Source: Sapria himalayana (lineage: Eukaryota; Streptophyta; Magnoliopsida; Malpighiales; Rafflesiaceae). From it: DNA of 64,000 bases. The notes under the pieces were generated by a model, which was not told the DNA's origin, searched no databases, and saw only the letters and a program-made list of their open reading frames with translations. A program made the translations under genes and the position numbers. This document shows positions 13,184 through 25,906 of this stretch, in pieces (within the stretch, counting starts at the first letter, position 1; each line of letters begins with the position of its first letter). The stretch lies in the NCBI GenBank assembly GCA_029783825.1, contig JAREIK010002677.1, positions 77,411 to 141,410 on the forward strand. The letters run 5' to 3'.

Positions 13184-14060
13184 TACGAGAAGTTAAATTT
13201 AGTTATACATAAATATATACAATGTTATAAACAAATATAATTATTTACATATATGTATACATATATGTATAAATAGTTAAAATTATAGTTATATTTAATT
13301 ATATAATGTTTTATTTACTTTTACAAATATTTATACATATAGTTATGCATAGGTATGGATATACTAAAATATATTTTTATACTAATATATAAAAATGTAT
13401 ATTAAATAAATGTTATTAATTATATATTTAAATATAGCTATATATAAAGTTTTTATAGATATACATATAGTAAGATAGAATTATTTATAGTTATATGTTA
13501 GTATACATATAATATATATAGTGATAAGAAATTATATATCGTTAAAGATTTAGTTATATATATTTATATATATATATTCATACAAGTAGTTAAATTTATT
13601 TATACATAAATATATACAATGTTATAAACAAATATAATGATTTACATATATGCATAAATAGTTAAAAATATAATTATATTTAAAAATATTAAGTTTTATT
13701 TAGTTTTACAAATATTTATATATAGTTATACATATATAATTAAATATGATGATGTATGTTATTATACATGTAATTATAAATATAGTTACATGTGATTATA
13801 CATATAGTTACACGTATAGTTAAACTTATATTTATACATGTTTGTATATATATATTTGTTCATATAATTTCATATATTTATACATATAGTTATGTATAGG
13901 TATGGATATACTAAATATACATTTTTTAAACTAATATATAAAAATGTATATTAAATATATGTTGTTAATTATATATTTAAATATAGGTTATACATTAATA
14001 ATATAAAATTATGTTTAGTAATATGTTAGTATACATATAATATATATAGTTATAAAAAAT

Positions 14061-16140
14061 TATATTTATGAATCATCTCATCCTAGTATCTCAAGATAAA
14101 AAAATATAAAAATACAATATAATTCTCAATAGTTTTGAAATTTTATTATTATATACAACTTATTAATGTTCTTCATAATTCATTTTGCTGTATTTTTATG
14201 ATATGTTACAATTTTTTTTTAATATATTGTATTGATGTTCTTGAAATTATATTTATTTATATTTATTTTATTAAGATATGATATAATATTTAATAATATA
14301 TGTTCTAGACTAAAAAATAATTTGTAAATATGTTTATATCATATTATACTATAAAAGAGTACTCATATATATTCGCTAGTAGTATAAATTAATGTTCATT
14401 TATGATACATACATTTCCATAATACTTCTCATATTTTTTTATATTCTTTATTACGTATTGCAAGATACATCTGCCACAAATTTTGTGAAACATGAAACTT
14501 AGATTCAAGCTAGTAGGTTACAACTAATAGTTATGGTACTCAACAAATTACTACAATGTTCAACGAACAATTACTACTCTTATTTATTAGTTTTTAAAAT
14601 TGTTTAAAATAAACATATTACAGCACTGTAAATTACCGTGTGTTAAAAGATGATATTATTAACATGGCAGGATAAAGGGTATCCTAACGAATGTTGTTGT
14701 AAAGAGTACTCTTTTATGGCATGAAATTCATCAACGTTACATAGATACCCAACCTCTTCATAATCTATAGTTGTTAATGGTTTAAATTATAGTTAATATT
14801 AATTTGGTAGAAGTTGAATTGTTAGAGCAATAATAAACTACATTGTTATAGCTAAAATCATAAATTGAAGTTGATAAAATATTTTTTGGTAGAAAAAAAT
14901 TTATTGGGTTGCATGACATTGTGGGGATTATAAACATTAAACATGTCTAAATATTAATAGTTTTATTTCCTCAATCTAAATCAAAAATATTATAGATTTA
15001 AAATATTATACTTTTTGCCGATCAGTCTACCATGTTGTTGGTTCAGATTATCATTACCATGCTATTTGTTTTTAAAATATTATTCTTGATAGTAATTATG
15101 TACAAAAAAGTTTGGTTCATATATTTTATACTATCTTAGCTTGAGTGTCCATGACACATTACTATATGTTGATCTTATTATATTTGTATGAAATCATTTT
15201 TTAATATTACTAAACTTGATTCAACAAGTCCACTCATCACTAACACAAGAGAGATCACAAGGAATCACACAATATGAGATATCTATTGAAGGAATATTGA
15301 AATTATTAGAAATATAAGTGTTTTATTTCAAGAAACATAATATGAAGTTATTATGTTTGAGATAATTTTGAGATAAATTTAATTTACAAGATGTTATATA
15401 CATGGTAAATATAAATCTTTACACACCCACACACACACACACACCATGATAATCTTTGTTAAAGATAAGTGCAACCATAAAAATATAAATGAATCATGTA
15501 GAAAAATTACAATAAAGTCTATGAAAAAATTAATAAGAATAATTATTTTTATATCATATGTTGACTTACAAGCATATCACATTCTTACTTGCATGAATAT
15601 CATATGTTAGTATATATGATTTCCATGTCTTTGCTTACATGAGTGATAAGTATTGATTATGTGCTTACTATATGTTCTCTGTGCGCATTAATCCAAGTGC
15701 TTGAAAGTGTGCTTGTTATATGACGATGTGTATACCTGCCAAGGATTGACTTGACATGTGAAAGATATGTGTTTGTTTACTAAATATTGCACCAAAAATT
15801 AAAAAACTTGGAATCTTGCCTATAAATAAAAGTGGGTTGGGGTTCCTAGCACACAACAACACATATCATGAGAACATTTCAAAGTGAATTGAGACACTCT
15901 TGCTCAATTATTTTTAATTACATGTGTGAATATTATTGAGTTTTCTAGAAGTTGGTATAATAGTTCAAACTGGTTCAATCGAGTATAATCAATTTAATTT
16001 AATTTGAAATGCTAAATTATTATTGTATTTATTTTATTCATTTTATTTATTTTATATATTTTATTATATTTTATTATATTTTATTTTATTTTATTTTTGA
16101 ATTCAATCATTACTCATTTTTGAATATTTTTTGTATATAT
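14061..16140. other. AT-rich internal region of CACTA copy 1 with no recognisable gene
   Basis: I find no protein homology on either strand. Simple features are a (CA)n run at about 15421-15445 and an ATTTT-type pentanucleotide tract at about 16020-16100. A TATA-like word 'tataaataaaa' lies at about 15821 on the plus strand, followed by 'gggttcctagcacacaacaa', which resembles a promoter or transcript start. No reading frame follows, so this is weak. Confidence 0.5.
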
Positions 16141-16325
16141 CAAGTCGGCATACCTAAGTATGTATACTAGTTATGTATAAAATACACATGCATATTGATG
16201 TATACTATTTTTGTAGATATCAAGTCATCATAGTAAAGTATGTATACTAGTTATATATAAAATACACATGCATATTGATGTATACTATTTTTGTAGATAC
16301 CAAGTCGGCAAACCCAAGTATATAT
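16141..16325. repeat. 80-bp tandem repeat, two full copies plus a partial third
   Basis: Units begin with 'caagtcggca' or 'caagtcatca' at 16141, 16221 and 16301, a constant 80-bp spacing. The first two share 'aaaatacacatgcatattg' and 'tatactatttttgtagata' with only a few differences. The third unit decays after about 25 bp. Confidence 0.95.
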
Positions 16326-16329
16326 ACTA

Positions 16330-17469
16330 TTTATATATTGTTTTTGTATACGGTCACCATCAAAATCCACACAATGACAATGCATTATATCACAGGTGCA
16401 TGAAGCATTTATAGGAATAAGTTTATATACGAAATCCAAGCATACCATATGGTGATTAAAGAAGAAATTCAGAAACAAAAAAATAGAATAAAAATGCTTA
16501 CTCTTCAATTAAGCAATCCAAGATAATCGATGAACGTGCCTCAAATCAATCACAACTTAAAACTTAAACCTCAAATTAATTTTAGTTGAATCAGCATCGA
16601 GAGATAATGGCGGAATGATGAGGAATTTGGTTCTGTTAGAGATGCGTCAAGTCGAGAGAGAGAATGTATATTTTAGGATAATATTTATATTTTAATTATT
16701 AAATATTAAATAAACAATATATATATATATATATAATACAAAAATACTCATTATTTTTATTTACTATCAAATTTTTTCAACAAAATTAATATGTGTGTAG
16801 TAAGGTACAAATGAAAAACAAATACCTTACAATTTTTTATTATAATATTAATTAAACAATAAATATATAAACAATAAAAAAATATCTTTTGCCTTAAATT
16901 AGTAGAAATTTTAATATATGTTAATTTAATTTTTAAATAATTGAAAAAATTATTATACTTATTGAATTAATTATTTAATGTCACCTTAATTTAAATTATT
17001 TAGATTATTAATTAAAAATTTAACAAAAAAATTGGTATAATTTTTAAAAAAATTAATACATCATAAAAATAGTTATCTGTCCTTATTAATATAATTTTTT
17101 TGTATTTTTATATATTTTAAATTAATTATTTATAATATCATTTTTTTGAATTTATAAGTAGAATGTGTGTTTCAAGGATTGCTCATTTATTGATCAATAA
17201 CATAAATTTAATAAACAAAATTAAAATACATCATAAACAAAAATTAATACATCATAAAAAATTAATACATCATAAAAATAGTTATTTTAGTCCTTATTAA
17301 TATAATTTTTTTGTATTTTTATATATTTTAAATTAATTATTTATAATATCATTTTTTGAATTTATGAGTAGAATGTGTTACAATGATTGCTCATTTATAG
17401 ATCAATAACATAAATTTAATAAACCAAAATAAATAAAATATTAAAACAAATAATAAATAAAAAATTTAT
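16330..17469 (-). repeat. Internal head region shared by the CACTA copies, with a 211-bp duplication
   Basis: Read on the minus strand, this AT-rich stretch parallels the region inside the heads of CACTA copies 2 (about 34.0-35.2 kb) and 3 (about 54.4-55.5 kb). A shared word is 'tgtgtagtaaggtac' at 16793, the reverse complement of 'gacttactacacaca' near 35136. Copy 1 alone has a tandem duplication: 'tccttattaatataatttt' starts at 17080 and again at 17291, a 211-bp step, with several substitutions between copies. Confidence 0.75.
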
Positions 17470-18511
17470 ATAATTAAATATTGGCTAGAAAAATACCATC
17501 GCTAAATCAGTAGCTAAATTATGGATTTTATAAGCTAGAGAAAATTTGTCGCTATATTATAGATTTTATTAGCTCGAGAAAATCCGTCGCTAAATTACAA
17601 ATTTTATTAGTTAGGAAAATTTTATCCCTAAATCCATCACAAAATTAAGGATTTTATTTTCTACGGTAATTTTATCACTAAATCTGTCACTAATATATGG
17701 ATTTTATTAGTTAGGAATATTCACTCACTAAATCCGTAGCTAAAATATAGATTTTATTAGCTAGGGAAAATCTGTTGCTAAATCCATAGCTAAATTACTA
17801 ATTTTATTAACAATAGAAAATCTATCATTAAATCAAAGATTTTATTAGCAAGAGAAAGTCCGTCACTAAATCTATTGCTAAATCATGTATTTTATTAGTA
17901 AGGGAAAATCCATCACTAAATCCGTCACTAAATCAAGGATTTTATTAGCAAGGGAAAATCTATCTCTAAATCAGTCACTAAATGAATGATTTAATTAGCA
18001 ATGGAAATTCAGTCACTAAATCCATAACTAAAAATTGGCTAACGAAAATCTGTCGCTAAATCCATCAATAATTTCAGGCTTTATTAGCTAGAAATATTCT
18101 ATCGTAATTCCGTCGCTAAAATCTCAGCTTTTCATGAGGGGAAGTTATGAAAATTTTTAGTTGCTAATCCATTGCTAAAATTTCTACTTTTCTTTAGTGG
18201 AATTTACGAATATTTTTTGTCGCTAATCAGTCACTAAATATGTCACTAAAATCCCAACTTTTCTTTAGAAGAATTTACAAAAATTTTCTGTCGCTACTGT
18301 GTCCCTAAATCCATCACTAAATCCCCCGCTTTTCTTTAGTGGAATTTTCGAAAAATTTTCCCTCGCTAATCTGTTGCTATTTTTTTTTCATAAAAAAGCA
18401 TCATTCCCTTGCTTTTCCCTAGCTAATCCATTGTAAATTAGCTAAGGATTGATCACTAGCTAAAATTTCCTAGATAAAATTCCCTAGCTAAATTGATATT
18501 TTTTTATAGTG
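17470..18511 (-). repeat. Subterminal repeats and terminus of CACTA copy 1
   Basis: About a kilobase consists of roughly 50-70-bp degenerate units combining 'attttattagctaggg', 'aaaatccgtcgctaaat' and 'ccatcactaaat'. Near the end are 'ttttctttagtggaatttacg' type units. The last 13 bases, 18499-18511, are the reverse complement of CACTATAAAAAAA. Subterminal repeats of this kind are binding sites for the TnpA-type protein in En/Spm; that role here is inferred from the family. Confidence 0.85.
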
Positions 18512-19849
18512 ATATATATATATCTATCTTTCTATATATCTATCTATATATCTATCTATCTCTTTATCTATCTATCTATTTGTCTATATGTCTCACTATC
18601 TATCTTTATATGTGTCTATATATTTTTCTATCTATCTCTGTGTATTTCTCTATATCTATCAATCTGTCTATCTATTATTAATCTGTCTATCTATTGTTAA
18701 TCTGTCTATCTATCTATCTACCTACCTATCTATTGATCTGCTATCAATTTTTCTATATATCTATCTTTCTTTCTATGTGTCTACCTCTTTATCCATCTAT
18801 CTATATATCTATTATTCTATCTATCTATCTTTCCATCTATATATCTTTATATCTGTCTATTAAACTATAAATCTATCTATTTGTCTATCTATCTATCTCT
18901 TTGTTATATGTCTTTCTATATAATTTTATAATTATCTAACTATGTATCTATCAATCTTTTTATCTATTTATCTATATGTCTATCTTTGTACTATTTTATT
19001 AATGTATCTATCTATCAATCTCTTTATTTGTCTATGTTTTCTATCTATTTATTTGTTTAACTATCTATAAATCTATCTGTCTATGTGTATATGTGGCTAT
19101 CTATCTATATTCCTATCTATATATTTGTGTATCTATCTTTCTATCTATATGTCTATCTTATACATATATCTATCTATTTGTGTATCTATCCATCAATCTC
19201 TTTATCAATCTATTAATTTATCTATCCGTTTTATATGCCTTTTGTCATTCTATCTATCTATCTATCTGCCTATCCATCGATCTTTCTATTTATCTATCTA
19301 TCTCTCTCTCTCTCTCTAACTATCTAATTGTCTTTCTTTTTATCAGTCAATTAGTCTATCTATTTTTATACCTATCTATTAATCAATCAATATGCCTATT
19401 TGTCTATCTATCTAATTTTCTATATGGCTAACTAATTATTAGTATATCTGTCAATTTGTCTATTTGTTTATCAATCTATTTGTTTATCTGTATATCTGTC
19501 TATCTGCCTTTTTGCATATCTATTCATCAATCTATTTGTATATCCATCTATCTGATTATTCATCTATTTGTCTATATGTCTATTTATTTATCTAACTATC
19601 TACCTATATACCTATCTACTTATTTGTTATTTATCTATCTGTCATCTATTTATCTATCTATCAATCTATCTATCTGGTAATCTATCTATCTCTCTACATG
19701 TCTATAGATCTATATATATGTCTATCTATCTATATTTCTATCTATTTGTGTGTATATCTACCACTATACCAATCTAGCTATCGGTATATCTGTCTATTTA
19801 TTTATCTAACTATTTGTCTATTTTTCTATCTATCAGAGTATCTATCTAT

Positions 19850-19850
19850 T

Positions 19851-19899
<49 letters not shown>

Positions 19900-19900
19900 T
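19850..19900. repeat. (TG)n(TA)n compound microsatellite in array A
   Basis: A TG run passes directly into a TA run within the TATC array. Comparable TG runs occur at 25867-25903, 44359-44390 and 62839-62864, so compound TG/TA tracts recur in all three array blocks. Confidence 0.95.
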
Positions 19901-20284
19901 ATCAAGCCCATCAATATATCTATCTATATATCTTTCTATCTATCAATCTATCCAGGTATATATTTAGTTATCTATCAATCAATCTATTTATAAATCTTTA
20001 ATACATCTTTCTATTTATCTTTCATTCCATCTATCTATGTGTGTATCTATATTTATGTATATCTATCTATCTCTCTATTTTTCTTTCTAACATATCTATC
20101 TATATGCCTATCTATTTATTTGTCTATATGTCTATTTATATATCTATCTATATATCTATTTGTCAATCTATCTGTCAATATTTCATCTGACTATGTGTAT
20201 TTGTCTTTATTGTGTCAATATGTTTGTGTATATGGTGTCTTTGTGTCTAAATATCTCTCTCTTGTATATATCTAAATGTCTATA

Positions 20285-20285
20285 G

Positions 20286-20343
<58 letters not shown>
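20285..20343. repeat. (TA)n island in array A
   Basis: Nearly 60 bp of alternating TA with one phase break interrupts the TATC repeat. Similar islands are at about 24478-24532 and 32049-32090. Confidence 0.9.
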
Positions 20344-20350
<7 letters not shown>

Positions 20351-21952
20351 TATTTATCAATCAATCTATCTAGCTAGTACCTGTCTATCTAATATTTGTC
20401 TATCTTTTATACATTTATTTGTATATTTGGATATATGTCTATCTACCTATTTGTTTATCTATCTATCTATTAAATTAGTCTATCTAAATAATTATTTATC
20501 TATATATCTAAATCTATATATACCTTTCTATTTATCTTTCTATCTATATTTGAATTTATTTATATATATATATCTATCTATATATCAATCTCTCTATCTA
20601 TATCTCTATATATCTATATGTATATCTATCAATCTATCTATTATCTATTTATCTGTCTATCTATATGTCTATTTTACTATCTATCTATTTGTCTATCTAT
20701 TTATCTATCGATCTATATAGCTTTCTATATACTTGTCTATCTTTCTATTTATATAGCTTTATATTGATATATACCTTTCTATTTATCTATCTATCTTTCT
20801 AACTATATCACTATCTATCTATCTACTTGTCTATCTGTATATCTAGCTATCTATCTAACTATCTTTGAGTCTATATATGTATTAATCTATCAGTCTTTTG
20901 TCTATCTTTATATATGTTTATCTTTCAATCCGTCTATCTGTCAATCAGTCTGTCTATCTATATATTAGTCTGTCTATCTATTTGCCAATGTATCTGTCTA
21001 TCTATCTATCTTTGTATCTCATTATTTAATAGCTATCTATTTATCTATTTGTCTATCTAACTATTTTTCAATCTATTCTTATGTTTGTCTTTATATATTT
21101 GTATCTATTTATTAGTATTTTGTGTGTGTCTTTGTGTGTATGTGTCATTGGTGTGTATGTGTCTCTTTGTCTATTTATCTACATATCAATAGGTCTATCT
21201 CTCTATCAATTATATATCTATCTATCTATTTGTCAAAATCTATCTATCTATCCTATCCATATATCTATCTTTCTATATGTTTATTTTTCTCTGCCTATCT
21301 ATTTATTCATCTATCTATCTATTTATCAATTTGTTTATCTATATGTCTATCTATTTGTATATCTATCTATCTGTCTATCTAGCTATATGTATATGGTATA
21401 TCTTTATATTTGCCTATCTATCTATCTATCTATCTATCTTTCTATCTCTATATTTTTCTATCTATCTATTTTTCTATATGTCTATCTATTTATATGTATA
21501 TGTATTCTTATGTTTGTCTATCTATCTTTGTATCTATTTATCAGCCTATTTGTCTAAGTGTCTGTGTCTATTTGACTTTTTGTATTTGTGTCTAAGTGTT
21601 TACTTCTGTATCTATTTATATATCAATCTGTGTATCTATCTAACTATCTATTTATCTTTTTGTCTATATATATATATATATTTATTTATTTATTTATGTA
21701 ACTATCTATCTATCTACCTATAAGTATATTTTTCAAATTGGATATCTAAATATCTTCCCTTATGTTTATTTATATATTTATCTATCTATCTATGTAAATA
21801 TCTATCTATATATTTTTCAATCTATATATCTATCTATATATCTATTTATCTGTCTATATGTTAATCTATCTATTTGTTTATCTATATATCTACCTACCTA
21901 TCTATCTATCTATTTATCTATTTTTCTATCAATCTATTTCTATCAATCTATA

Positions 21953-21983
<31 letters not shown>

Positions 21984-22247
21984 CTATATGTCTGTCGATC
22001 ATTCTATCTGTCTATTTGCTATCTATCTATATATTAGTCCATTTGTTTCACTATTTATCTTTCTATTTGTCTGTCTATTCAATCACTATATTGTCAATCT
22101 ATCTATATGTCCATTTGTCTGTATGTCTATTTATCTTTCTATCTATTTGTCTATCTGTCTATCTTTCTATCAGTCTATTTGTATATCTATTTTTGTATAT
22201 TTCTATCGATCTATTTATCTATCTAACTATATTTATCACTATCTAAC

Positions 22248-22279
<32 letters not shown>

Positions 22280-23531
22280 GTCTATCTATTTGTATATCTA
22301 TCAATCTGTCTATTTTTCTATCTATCTATCTATCAATTTATCTATCTACAATCTATTATCTATCTGTTTGTCTATGTATAAATCTGTCTATATATATATA
22401 TATTCTGTTTGTTGTCTTTTATTCTATCACTCTAATTATATATTTGTTAATTTGGATATCTATCTATCTATCTATTATTTATCTATCTATTATCTATATA
22501 TCTATCGATATCCCTATCGATCTATCTATCTATTTGTCTATTTATCTATTTTACTATAGGTCTATCTGTCTATCTATCAATTTGTCTATTTTTTTATTAT
22601 TCTATCTGTCTATATATCTATATGTCTATCAGTCTATCAATCTATCAGTGTATCAATCTTTCACTCTTTTTGTCTAACTATCTTTCTATTTATCAATCTA
22701 GATTTCCAACATCTATATATCTTTCAATCTATTTGTCTATCATCTATCTATCTATATTTCAACATGTCTATCTATCTTTAATCTAAATGTATAATTGTAT
22801 TAATCTATATATATAACTATCTAACTATCTATCTTTCTATCTATATCTATATAACTATCTAACATGTTTTGTTTATTTAGCTATCATTCAATCAATCTAT
22901 TGATCTTTATATCTATCTATCTATATCTATATCTATCTATCTGTATGCCTGTCTATTTGTCTATATATATATTTGTCTATATGTCTATATATCAATTAGT
23001 ATATCTATCATCTACCTATCTATATTCTATTTATCTATCTATTTATTATGTGTCTAACTGGCAAAATGTCAATCAATCTATCTATCTATCAGTTTATATA
23101 TCTATCTATCTTTCTATCTATTTCTCTACCTACCTATCTATCTATCTATCTGTCTATCTAACTATCTATCTCTTTATCTATCTATATATCTATTTATCTA
23201 CCTATCTATTTGTTTGTCTATCTATCTATATGTTATATGTTTATTATCTATTTGTCTATATGCTTATCTATTTATGTATTATGTGTTTATGTGTCTATTT
23301 GTCTATCTTTCTATATGGGTCTATCTATCTATCTAACTATATATATAAAATATTTTTCTATCTGTCTATCTATCTGTCTGTCTATCTGTATATCCATCAA
23401 TAAGTATTTCTATTATTATGCCTATCTATTTGTCAGACTATCTTTTAATATTTCTATTTGTCTAATTGTCTATCTGTCTATCTATGTATCTATAAATTTT
23501 TCTGTCTTTCTGTCTATCTATTAATCTATAC

Positions 23532-23567
<36 letters not shown>

Positions 23568-24495
23568 GTCATATATCTCTCTCTATCTATCTATTTATCT
23601 TTCTATCTATATATCTATTTATCTATATATTTGTCTAATTATCTATTTTGTCTTTCTATATATCTTTTTGTTTGTCAATCTTTATATCAAGCTATGTATG
23701 TATATGTCTATCTATATATCACTCTATCTATCTATCAGTATATCTTATATATTTGTCTATCTATCTATCTAACTATATTCTGTCTATATATCTATTTAAA
23801 TATCAATCTACATGTCTATCAATCTATCTATTTGGATATCATACTAAGACTTTATATGTCAATCAATATATCTTTCTATGGGTCTAGTCTTGTAACTATA
23901 TATCTTTCTATCTATTTATCTTTCTATTTAGCAGTATATCAATCTCTATATCAATCTATTTATCTGTCTACCTATCTATTTGTATATATATGAATCAGAC
24001 TATCTATATATCTATCTATCTATATATCTCTCTATCAGTATATATGTTATCTATATATGTATCTATCTGTATATCTGTCTATTTATCTATATGTCTATCT
24101 ATCAATTTTTCAATGTGTCTATGTATCTTTTATCTATCATTATACCTATCTATCTACCTATATACGGTCTATGAATTAATCAATCTATCTGTTACCTATC
24201 TATATGTCTATCTATCAATATATCTATCTATCATCAATTTATCTATCTATCAATATATCTAACTGTCAATCTATCATATCTATATGTATTTTCTATGTAT
24301 CTATGTATTTTCAATGATTCTAACTCTTTATTTGTCGTATATTTATCTATCTTTTATCAATCAATCCATCTATTTTTTATCCGTCTATCTATTAATCTGT
24401 CAATATGTCTATTTGTTTATCTATCTATCTATCTGTCTATCTCTGTATCTATCTAACTATATAATAGTCTAACTAGATATATATATATATATATA

Positions 24496-24535
<40 letters not shown>

Positions 24536-25866
24536 CTATTTTTCTATCTCTCTATTTGTATCTATCAGTATCTATTATTTGATTATATCTATTTAATTGA
24601 CTATGTATATATATATATATATCAGTGTATCTCTCTATTTATTTATTTGTCATATATATATATATATATTTGCTATATATATATATAGTGTATCTATTTA
24701 TTGTCCATCAATCAGCGTATCTAATTATTTGTCTAACTATATATATATATATAATAGTCTAACTATATATATATTTGTGTCTTTATCTATCTATCTATCT
24801 TGATATCTATCTATCTATCTATTTCTATATCTATTTATTTGACTATGTATCATCAGCGTATCTCTCTATTTGTCTATTGACTAATTGTAAATATGTATAT
24901 ATTCTTATATATCAAAATGTCTATATGTCTATAGTTCTCTTTGATATCTATCTGATTTCAATCAATCAATCTATTTGTCTATTGGCATATCCATCTATCT
25001 GGCTATGTGACGATCTTTGTATATGACTATCTATCAATTTTGTCTATATGTCTATCTACTTATCTATCTATGTGTCTATTCAATCAATCTAATCTATCTA
25101 TTTATCTGTTTATCTATCTATCTATTTGTCTATAACTTTATCTAGCTATATATCACTCTATCTATCTATTTATATTCTATCTGTCTATTTGTCTATTTGT
25201 CTATTTGTCTATTTTTCTATTTTTCTATCTACTATGTGTCTATGTGTCTATCTTCCTATGTATTCTTAATCTTATTTATACTATCTATCGATGTCTTTCG
25301 ATCGGATCTATCAATGGTATATATCTCACCTTCTACCTATTTATATTCTATCTATCTATTTGTCTGTCTATATGTATATCTGTAAATCTATCGATATGTA
25401 TTCCTATTTTATGTATTTTTGTTTTGTCTATCTATCTCTCCATGTTTCTATTTGTCTACTTTTATATATGTCTATCTATCAATCTATCTGGTTATCTATC
25501 TATCTGTCTATCTTTCAATCTATATAATTATATATATATCTCAATCAAAGTATCTCTCTATCTATCTAATTATCAATTTTTCTATCTAACTTCCTATTTT
25601 TTGTATCTTTCTATCTGGCTACCAATCTATCTATCTATCTTCTTTCTTTCTATATATCAATCTATCTGTATTTCTATATAATTGTACATATGTCTATCGA
25701 TCATTCTAGCTATCTAGCTATATATTTATCTATCTTTCTATGTGTGTTAAGTCTCTATCTATTTATATGTATATCATATTATATATCTATTTATCTTATA
25801 TATCTATATCTATATCATATTTCTGTCAACCTATCTATCTATCAATCTTTATATATATATTATATA

Positions 25867-25874
25867 TGTGTGTG

Positions 25875-25903
<29 letters not shown>
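25867..25903. repeat. (TG)n microsatellite in array A
   Basis: A TG run of about 18 units with one GG interruption, preceded by a short TATA stretch. It is the second TG tract in this array. Confidence 0.95.

Positions 25904-25906
<3 letters not shown>

Larger units (their letters stand above)
11740..14060. repeat. AT-rich degenerate minisatellite of 'tatagttatacata' words
   Basis: For more than 2 kb the sequence is a degenerate series of 'atagttatacatata', 'tttatacatgt' and 'atgttgttaattatatatttaaata' motifs. Larger blocks recur: the run 'ttatactaatatataaaa' followed by 'atgttgttaattatat' appears near 12900, 13375 and 13930, showing multi-hundred-bp duplications inside the tract. The reverse-complement motif family is at 35.88-36.56 and 38.8-39.35 kb in CACTA copy 2, so the tract belongs to this transposon family. 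Confidence 0.8.
1..18511 (-). mobile_element. CACTA (En/Spm-type) DNA transposon, copy 1, tail off the left edge
   Basis: The right end, read on the minus strand, begins CACTATAAAAAAA and runs into subterminal repeats built on 'GCTAAATC' and 'GTCGCTAAAT' words, as in plant CACTA elements. Inside, on the minus strand and in the usual order, lie the remains of a TNP2-type transposase (7271-10980) and of a Transposase_24-type second gene (5095-7130). The next 4.8 kb toward the tail is a ~1-kb tandem repeat. No second terminus is present, so the element extends past position 1 and is longer than 18.5 kb. The ~6.4 kb between head and transposase is mostly AT-rich simple repeat. Both genes carry many stops, so this copy cannot encode its own transposition proteins. 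Family membership is clear from the proteins and terminus; the left limit is unknown. Confidence 0.85.

Noticed and set aside
15821..15990. Promoter- or LTR-like segment with a TATA-like word
   Set aside because: No paired LTR, primer-binding site, polypurine tract or downstream coding sequence is visible.
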